Assembly (NCBI RefSeq): GCF_001187535.1
Contig: NZ_LFIO01001255.1
Span: 1 to 36,558 of the forward strand
Direction of reading: 5' to 3'
DNA from: Rhizobium ecuadorense
GTDB taxonomy: Bacteria; Pseudomonadota; Alphaproteobacteria; Rhizobiales; Rhizobiaceae
DNA length: 36,558 nucleotides
In this document: positions 31,342 through 36,558 of the stretch, in pieces
Numbering within the stretch: the first letter of the stretch is position 1
Layout of the letters: each line of letters starts with the position of its first letter
Program-made: the position numbers and the translations under genes
Notes under the pieces: model-generated
What the model saw: the letters and a program-made list of their open reading frames with translations, nothing else
What the model was told of the DNA's origin: nothing
Database searches by the model: none

Positions 31342-32883
31342 TCACCCCGGCGCCGGCCGTCTGGCGAAGGGCACGCAGGCGAGGGCGCAGCCGGTGAGGA
31401 TGGCGACGACCATCCAGGCTTCGTTGATCGCCTGAACGCTGGCCGCGGTCTGAACCAAGGGATCGAGCAGCGCCGTGGTCTCCGCATCGAAGCTGCCGCT
31501 ATGGCCCGATATGGCCGGAAGCGGTGCGCCGACGAATGCCGCGGCCTCGACGTCACCGGCCTGAAGGCGCGCCCAGAAGGTTTGGCCCAGCGGTTCCGAG
31601 CGGGTGTAGATGATGGTGTCGATCAGGGCGATGCCGATGGCGCCACCGAGATTGCGCATCAGATTGAACAGCCCGCTGGCATCGGGAATACGATCGGCCG
31701 GCAGCGTGCCAAGCGCCAGCCGCGTCGGCGGCAGCAGGCAGAACATGATGGCGACGCCGCGCACGATCTGCGGCCAGAACATCGCATCGTAATCCGAACG
31801 GGGATCCTGAAAGGCGCTCATGCCGACGCCGACCGCAAACAGGGCGAAACCGGCGGCCGACAGCAGCCGCGCATCCATGCGCTTCTCCAGCGCAACCGCG
31901 ACCGGCGCGGTGACGAGTTGGGCGATGCCGGTGACCAGCATCGTCATGCCGATTTCGAGAGCGTCGTGGCCTCTGACGAAAGCGAGGAAGACCGGCATCA
32001 GATAGACCGAGCCGAACAGGCCGATGCCGAGCACGAAGCTTAAGGTCGAGCCGACGAGAAAGTTCCGGTCGGCGAAATTGCCGAGATCGACAATCGGCCG
32101 GCGCCGGCGCAGCGTCCGCGCTGTGAAACCGCCGCCCGATATGAGGCAGACGGCCAGCAGGCCAAGCACATAGGCCGAAGTCCAGCCGCTGGTCGGCGCC
32201 TCTTTCAGGCTGAGTTCCAGGCTCGTCAAGGCGGCTGCCATCAGCAGCAGCGACAGGCCGTCGAGATGCCGGAGTTCGGACCAATCGGCCGCCTGCCGTG
32301 GCAGGAAGCGGGCCGCCAGAATTGCCGAGGCAATGCCCGGCAGGATGTTGATCAGGAACAGCCAGTGCCAGGAATAGGTCTCGGTCAGCCATCCGCCGAC
32401 GATCGGCCCGACGGTGGGCGCCAGCACCGCCAGCACGCCGGCGATCGTCGTCGCCAGCGCCTGCCGCTCGTTCGGAAACAGGATGAAGACGGCCGAAAAC
32501 ACCGAGGGGATCAAGGTTCCGCCGGAAAAGCCCTGGAGCACCCGCCAGGCGACCAGCTCGCCGAAGCTGCTGCTGGCGGCGCAGCCGGCCGAGGCGGCGA
32601 CGAACAGGCTGATGGCGGTCACGAACAGCCATCGCATCGAAAGCAGCCGCGTCAGCAGGCCGGTCAGCGGGATCGCCACCACTTCGGCGATGAGATAGGC
32701 CGTCTGTATCCAGCTCATCTGGTCGGGATCGATACCCAGCGCCGACTGGATGGTCGGCAACGACGTCGCCACCACCTGAACGTCGAGGATCGCCATGAAC
32801 ATGCCGACGCACATGGCGAGGAAACCGAGCCAGACGATAGCGGGCGGTTTGTCAGGACGGGCAGGCTCGGGTCGTTTCAGCAT
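31342..32883 (-). CDS. DHA2-type (EmrB/QacA) MFS drug efflux transporter
   Basis: 513 aa, 14 predicted membrane helices, drug:proton antiporter of the inner membrane. Seen: the first helix from IVWLGFLAMCVGMFMAILD, which ends in the acidic residue typical of DHA2, motif A-like LTGLLTRLLSMRWLF, and motif C-like GPIVGGWLTETYSWHWLF (DHA2 signature). The ATG at 32883 is preferred, with GGGA 7 bp upstream; an in-frame ATG at 32949 adds an unlikely N-terminus. No membrane-fusion partner is adjacent. Its 3' end is duplicated and decayed at 29727-29831. Confidence 0.9.
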   Translation of the reverse strand: MLKRPEPARPDKPPAIVWLGFLAMCVGMFMAILDVQVVATSLPTIQSALGIDPDQMSWIQTAYLIAEVVAIPLTGLLTRLLSMRWLFVTAISLFVAASAGCAASSSFGELVAWRVLQGFSGGTLIPSVFSAVFILFPNERQALATTIAGVLAVLAPTVGPIVGGWLTETYSWHWLFLINILPGIASAILAARFLPRQAADWSELRHLDGLSLLLMAAALTSLELSLKEAPTSGWTSAYVLGLLAVCLISGGGFTARTLRRRRPIVDLGNFADRNFLVGSTLSFVLGIGLFGSVYLMPVFLAFVRGHDALEIGMTMLVTGIAQLVTAPVAVALEKRMDARLLSAAGFALFAVGVGMSAFQDPRSDYDAMFWPQIVRGVAIMFCLLPPTRLALGTLPADRIPDASGLFNLMRNLGGAIGIALIDTIIYTRSEPLGQTFWARLQAGDVEAAAFVGAPLPAISGHSGSFDAETTALLDPLVQTAASVQAINEAWMVVAILTGCALACVPFARRPAPG

Positions 32884-33271
32884 ACGATGATCCCGCGAAC
32901 GGGCATTTTCCGGCCCGGTGACAATACCGACCATGTTAGCGATCGACATGTCAACCGGCATATCCGGGCGAAAGGGTCACCAAATAGAATCGAGCCCGAC
33001 CGGGAAGGCCAGGCTCGATCGTTGATCTGTGTGTCGGAGCGCAGACCTTCATTGTTAACGCGGCGAGCCCGGCCCCATTTTTTTGTTCATCATGAAATCG
33101 CGCCTCTCGATGCCTGCCACGAGCCGCCCGCCCGCCTGCAAAAAGTTTGAAATCGGCAATTGACGCATCGGCGGGAAACTGACTATCAATATTAAATCAA
33201 TTTGATTGATTTCAACCGCCTATCCGTTCCAGGCTGCTCGGGCGCCTGGCTCGCTCAAGGAAAAAGCGACC
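32884..33271. promoter_or_regulatory. Divergent intergenic region of the MFS and GH20 genes
   Basis: No gene is seen in these 388 bases. ATCGAGCC (32989-32996) and GGCTCGAT (33012-33019) form an 8-bp stem with a 15-base loop. A perfect 7-bp dyad, AAATCAA (33194-33200) and TTGATTT (33206-33212) around TTTGA, lies 60 bp upstream of the GH20 start and is a candidate operator. AAGGA precedes the GH20 ATG by about 10 bp. Confidence 0.55.
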
Positions 33272-35293
33272 ATGTCCACACCGCGACCGACAGCCCTGCG
33301 GCTCGAAACCCTTTGGAACCCGCCGGCCGACGGCAAGGAGTTCTCCTATGTCCTGCGCCTCAAGAACCTCGGCAGCGAGCCGCTCTCGGGCTTCTCGCTC
33401 TGCATCAGCGGCCCGGGCCGGGTCGATCCGGCCGGGCGGGTCGAGGGTGCGACGGTCTCGCAGCGGCTCTCCAATTTCACCGAATTCCAGCCGCCGGCCG
33501 ATTTCGTTCTCGCCGCCGGCGAGACCTGGACGATAACAGTCTATGCGCTGAGCTGGCAGTTCCGCCATTGGACAGACGGCGCGACCAGCGCCTATCTCGC
33601 ACTTTCCGATGGCGGCACCATCGTGCTCGGCATCGAGCCGACGCGCTCTTCGGTCAGCAATGCGGGTCTGAAACGCGGCGCCGAGATCTATCCCGTTCCC
33701 GTCAACGCGCCGGTTCAGGTGTCGATCATTCCCTGGCCGAACCAGGTGGCGGTCGCCTCGCGCCGGCCGCTGCCGGCCGGTTTTGCGCCGCAGGCGCAGA
33801 GCGGCGAAGGGGAGGCGGCGGCTGAAAGTTTCGCGGCACTGGTGCAGCATCTGTTCGCCGTCGAAGGCATTGTGCGCACCGCGGCGGAAGGCGCAGTGCC
33901 CGTCGTCCTGAAGGATGCCGCCGGCTTCGGCGCCGAAGCCTATCGGCTGAGCTTCGACGAGGAGAGGCTGACGGTCGAGGCGAGCAGCCGCACCGGCTTT
34001 CTCTACGGCCTGGTGACGCTCGGCCAGATCTGGCGCGGCGCCAAGCTGCATCCCGGGGTCTTCCAGTTTCCGGCCTCCGGCGAGATCGTCGACGAGCCGG
34101 CGATGGGCTGGCGCGGCCTGCATCTTGATGTCGCCCGCCAGTTCTACGGCGCCGCCGAGGTCAAGAAGCTGATCGCGGTGCTGGCCTGGAACAAGCTCAA
34201 CCGCTTCCACTGGCACCTTTCCGACGACGAGGCCTGGCGCGTCGAGATCGACGCCTATCCCGCCCTGACCGAGATCGGCGCTTGGCGCGGCCACGGCCTT
34301 GCCGTGCCGCCGTTGCTCGGCTCCAGCCCGGCGCGGACGGGCGGTTATTATCCCAAATCGGTCATCCGCGACATCGTCGGCGAGGCAAAGAGCTTCGGCG
34401 TCGAGATCGTGCCGGAGATCGACATGCCCGGCCATTGCTACGCCATGCAGCAGGCGATACCCGAGCTGCGCGATCCGGCCGAACTCGGCAGCTATTATTC
34501 GGTTCAGGGCTTTCCCGACAACTGCATCAATCCCGCCCTTGAGAAGACCTACGAGATCGTCGAGACCATCCTGACGGAACTCATCGAGCTCTTTCCGTTC
34601 AAGGTGATCCATCTCGGCGCCGACGAGGTGCCGCTCGGCGCGTGGTCCGGCTCGCCGGCAGCACTCGATCGCCTGCGCAGCGTTGCCGGCGACGCGGTTG
34701 CCGAGGCGCATGCCAAGCGGCTGAACGTCGTGACCAACACCCATGGCGCCGACGACATCCACGGCTCGGGTGCTGCCATCCTGCAGGCGGAATTCCTGGA
34801 GCGCGTCCAGCGTTTCCTGGCGAGCAAGGGCTGCATCACCGGCGGCTGGGAAGAGGCGGCGCACGGCGATGTCATCGACAAAGCGAAGAGCTATCTCTGC
34901 AGCTGGCGCAATGTCGAGGTCTCGGCGGAACTCGCCGAACGCGGCTACGACATGGTCGTCTGCCCCGGCCAGGTCTATTACCTCGACATGGCGCTGCGGC
35001 CGGACTGGGACGAGCCGGGCGCCAGCTGGGCGGGAACCTCGGACGCGGAAAAACTCTACAATTTCGATCCGCTCAGTGGCTGGACGGCGGCGCAGAAGCA
35101 GAAGCTCCTCGGCATCCAGGCCTGCATCTGGTCGGAACCGATGACGGACCGCGCCGTGTTCGACCGTCTTGTATTCCCGCGTCTCTCCGGACTTGCCGAA
35201 ACCGGTTGGACGAAGCCCTCCTCCAAGTCATGGGAACGCTTCAAGGCGCTGGCAGGCCTGATGCCGCTGCTTTACGGGCTGCAACAGTCGTAG
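33272..35293 (+). CDS. GH20 beta-N-acetylhexosaminidase
   Basis: 673 aa. The N-terminal 200 residues are a beta domain (carbohydrate-binding or GH20b-type); the GH20 barrel runs from about 265, with GWRGLHLDVARQFYG and NKLNRFHWHLSDDEAWR. The catalytic pair is Asp451-Glu452 in HLGADEVP. It removes GlcNAc or GalNAc from glycans by substrate-assisted catalysis. No signal peptide is visible from the ATG at 33272, so it probably works in the cytoplasm on imported chito-oligosaccharides or peptidoglycan fragments. No transporter is adjacent. An operator-like dyad at 33194-33212 stands upstream. Confidence 0.9.
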   Translation: MSTPRPTALRLETLWNPPADGKEFSYVLRLKNLGSEPLSGFSLCISGPGRVDPAGRVEGATVSQRLSNFTEFQPPADFVLAAGETWTITVYALSWQFRHWTDGATSAYLALSDGGTIVLGIEPTRSSVSNAGLKRGAEIYPVPVNAPVQVSIIPWPNQVAVASRRPLPAGFAPQAQSGEGEAAAESFAALVQHLFAVEGIVRTAAEGAVPVVLKDAAGFGAEAYRLSFDEERLTVEASSRTGFLYGLVTLGQIWRGAKLHPGVFQFPASGEIVDEPAMGWRGLHLDVARQFYGAAEVKKLIAVLAWNKLNRFHWHLSDDEAWRVEIDAYPALTEIGAWRGHGLAVPPLLGSSPARTGGYYPKSVIRDIVGEAKSFGVEIVPEIDMPGHCYAMQQAIPELRDPAELGSYYSVQGFPDNCINPALEKTYEIVETILTELIELFPFKVIHLGADEVPLGAWSGSPAALDRLRSVAGDAVAEAHAKRLNVVTNTHGADDIHGSGAAILQAEFLERVQRFLASKGCITGGWEEAAHGDVIDKAKSYLCSWRNVEVSAELAERGYDMVVCPGQVYYLDMALRPDWDEPGASWAGTSDAEKLYNFDPLSGWTAAQKQKLLGIQACIWSEPMTDRAVFDRLVFPRLSGLAETGWTKPSSKSWERFKALAGLMPLLYGLQQS

Positions 35294-35446
35294 GGCGAGG
35301 ATTGCGACCGTGATGGAACGATCCCGGTCGGCCGTCGGGGCACCCGATCGGGTTAGCGTGGTAAGTCTTGTAGAAGATGCGAATGTACGCATAATCCCTG
35401 CGGCCGGCGCTGCCAGGCAGACCGATCGAGACTCTAGAGGGATACC

Positions 35447-36469
35447 ATGGAAACGATCGTCGAGGACTTCAATGCCGGCGCCGTGTCGCCCGACCTCGTG
35501 GTCGATGCCCTGTTTGCCTGCCGAAAGACGGCAGCGATCAGGGCGGCCATCGAGCTCGAACTGTTTACGCATATCGGCGAGGGCAAGACGGCAGCATCGC
35601 TGGCGTCGGCGACAAGTGCTGCGGAGCGTGGCGTGCGCATCCTGTGCGACTACCTCGTGGTCCATGGTTTCCTGACAAAGGAGAGCGGGGAGTACCGGAT
35701 GACGCCGGCGACCAGAATGTTCCTCGATCGCAATTCGCCGGCCTATATGGGCTCCGCGGTCGAGTTCGTCGCCGCACCCGAAATACTGGATAATTTTCTG
35801 CGCGATCCGGCCGCCGTCGTGCGAAACGGCGGTTCGGCCGGGCTGGCGAACATGTCGCCGGACAATCCCGTCTGGTTGAAGTTTGCGCGCGGCATGGGCT
35901 CCTTTACCGGGCTCAGCGCCAAAATACTGGCAGGCGAAATCACCGGCTGGCCGAGGGCTCCCAAAAAGGTTTTGGACATCGCTGCAGGTCCAGGCATTTT
36001 CGGGATCGAAATTGCCAAGGCCTTTCCATCGGCGGAGATCGTCGCCGTCGATTGGGCCGCCGTGTTGGAGCTGTCCCGGCAGAATGCGGAAACAGCCGGC
36101 GTGGCTGACCGATACCGGACGATCGCCGGCAGTGCCTTCGATGTCGACTGGGGCGGAGATTATGATCTCGTCCTGCTGCCAAATTTTCTGCACCACTTCG
36201 ATCTGCCGACATGCGCAGGGCTGCTGCGAAAGATCATCGCGAGCCTTGCAGAGAATGGCCGGATCGTTGCGGTCGATTTCGTGCCGAACGAAGATCGCGT
36301 GTCGCCGCCTTTTCCGGCGGCCTTCTCCTGGGAAATGCTCGCCGGCACGCCGGCGGGCGACGCTTATACGCAAAGTGAGCTGACCGAGATGGCAAGACTG
36401 GCCGGCCTTGCCGGCGTCACAGTCAAACCGATGCCGCCGACGCCGGCAAGCCTCATTCTGTTTGAATAG
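35447..36469 (+). CDS. SAM-dependent O-methyltransferase (acetylserotonin-OMT type)
   Basis: 340 aa. An N-terminal winged-helix dimerisation domain (about 15-90; ALFACRKTAAIRAAIELELF) precedes the Methyltransf_2 Rossmann fold. SAM motif I is LDIAAGPGIFG near residue 176, and VAVDWAAVLELSRQNAE follows. LPNFLHHFD near 245 lies near the usual catalytic region. Such enzymes methylate hydroxyl groups of aromatic or polyketide-like compounds; the substrate is unknown. AGAGGG precedes the ATG. It is downstream of GH20 by 153 bp with no shared operon evidence. Confidence 0.82.
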   Translation: METIVEDFNAGAVSPDLVVDALFACRKTAAIRAAIELELFTHIGEGKTAASLASATSAAERGVRILCDYLVVHGFLTKESGEYRMTPATRMFLDRNSPAYMGSAVEFVAAPEILDNFLRDPAAVVRNGGSAGLANMSPDNPVWLKFARGMGSFTGLSAKILAGEITGWPRAPKKVLDIAAGPGIFGIEIAKAFPSAEIVAVDWAAVLELSRQNAETAGVADRYRTIAGSAFDVDWGGDYDLVLLPNFLHHFDLPTCAGLLRKIIASLAENGRIVAVDFVPNEDRVSPPFPAAFSWEMLAGTPAGDAYTQSELTEMARLAGLAGVTVKPMPPTPASLILFE

Positions 36470-36485
36470 CCGGTCGACCTTCGCC

Positions 36486-36558
36486 TAGAACAGGATGATT
36501 TTAGGCCCGGTCGGCCTAAAATCATCCTGTTCTAAATTAAAGGGTTAGAGCATGATGT
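36486..36558. repeat. Composite palindromic repeat, copy 2, cut by the window end
   Basis: A perfect 22-bp inverted repeat: left arm 36486-36507, loop CGGTC, right arm 36513-36534, containing AACAGGATGATTTTAGGCC. It is followed by TTAGAGCATGATG, the beginning of the second module seen whole at 20393-20440. It lies 16 bp after the methyltransferase stop and may also act as its transcript end. Confidence 0.85.

Noticed and set aside
33212..34864. A 550-codon open frame antisense to the GH20 gene
   Set aside because: Explained by GC-rich codons of the GH20 gene; no recognisable motif.
1..36558. tRNA, rRNA or prophage genes
   Set aside because: No cloverleaf, rRNA core sequence, integrase or phage structural gene could be identified by reading.

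Overview
The window looks like a fast-growing Rhizobium of the R. leguminosarum/R. etli type. It is GC-rich with alphaproteobacterial codon use. It carries several families of short palindromic intergenic repeats of the kind scattered through Rhizobium genomes, small DUF6481 and DUF1127 proteins, and an anti-Shine-Dalgarno sRNA of the rhizobial type. The presence of minCDE suggests a large secondary replicon (chromid) rather than the main chromosome, because rhizobial minCDE are usually found on such replicons. That placement is inference.

Layout. 1-4.4 kb is a regulator-rich block: a short-chain dehydrogenase, a NAD(P)-binding reductase-like protein in an operon with a MarR repressor, a TetR repressor and an AraC activator, with recognisable operators. 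4.4-5.0 kb is a scar: the tail of an IS5-family transposase with an in-frame stop, and an orphan 139-aa protein. 5.2-11.1 kb is a methylated-amine module: four subunits of a haem-dependent oxidative N-demethylase (dimethylamine monooxygenase, dmmDABC order), trimethylamine monooxygenase (tmm), and a small soluble PAS plus chemoreceptor-like protein. 11.3-13.2 kb is minCDE, behind three phased CtrA-type TTAA boxes. 13.2-14.6 kb holds small proteins and a cold-shock gene among repeats. 14.7-19.1 kb holds trimethylamine N-oxide demethylase (tdm) and a divergent APC permease. 19.2-23.3 kb has an aldo/keto reductase, a flavin amine oxidase, a DnaQ-fold exonuclease and a DUF1127 protein.

At 23.46-23.61 kb lies a small-RNA locus with four hairpin loops that each display CCTCCTCCC. 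23.7-26.3 kb is kduI-kduD with a GntR/FCD regulator and a candidate operator between -35 and -10. 26.3-29.6 kb is a very long GH94-type phosphorylase. 29.7-33 kb holds a DUF2026 protein and an L,D-transpeptidase, flanked by two copies of the 3' end of a DHA2 efflux-pump gene, one intact and one decayed. 33.2-36.5 kb holds a GH20 hexosaminidase and an O-methyltransferase, ending in a composite palindromic repeat.

How the genes fit together. Tmm (trimethylamine to TMAO), Tdm (TMAO to dimethylamine plus formaldehyde) and the Dmm complex (dimethylamine to methylamine plus formaldehyde) form a consecutive oxidative route that delivers one-carbon units to tetrahydrofolate through two GcvT-type domains. 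The two halves of the route are separated by the min operon. No methylamine-to-ammonia step (for example gmaS/mgd) is visible here. The kdu genes, GH94 and GH20 proteins point to catabolism of uronates and oligosaccharides.
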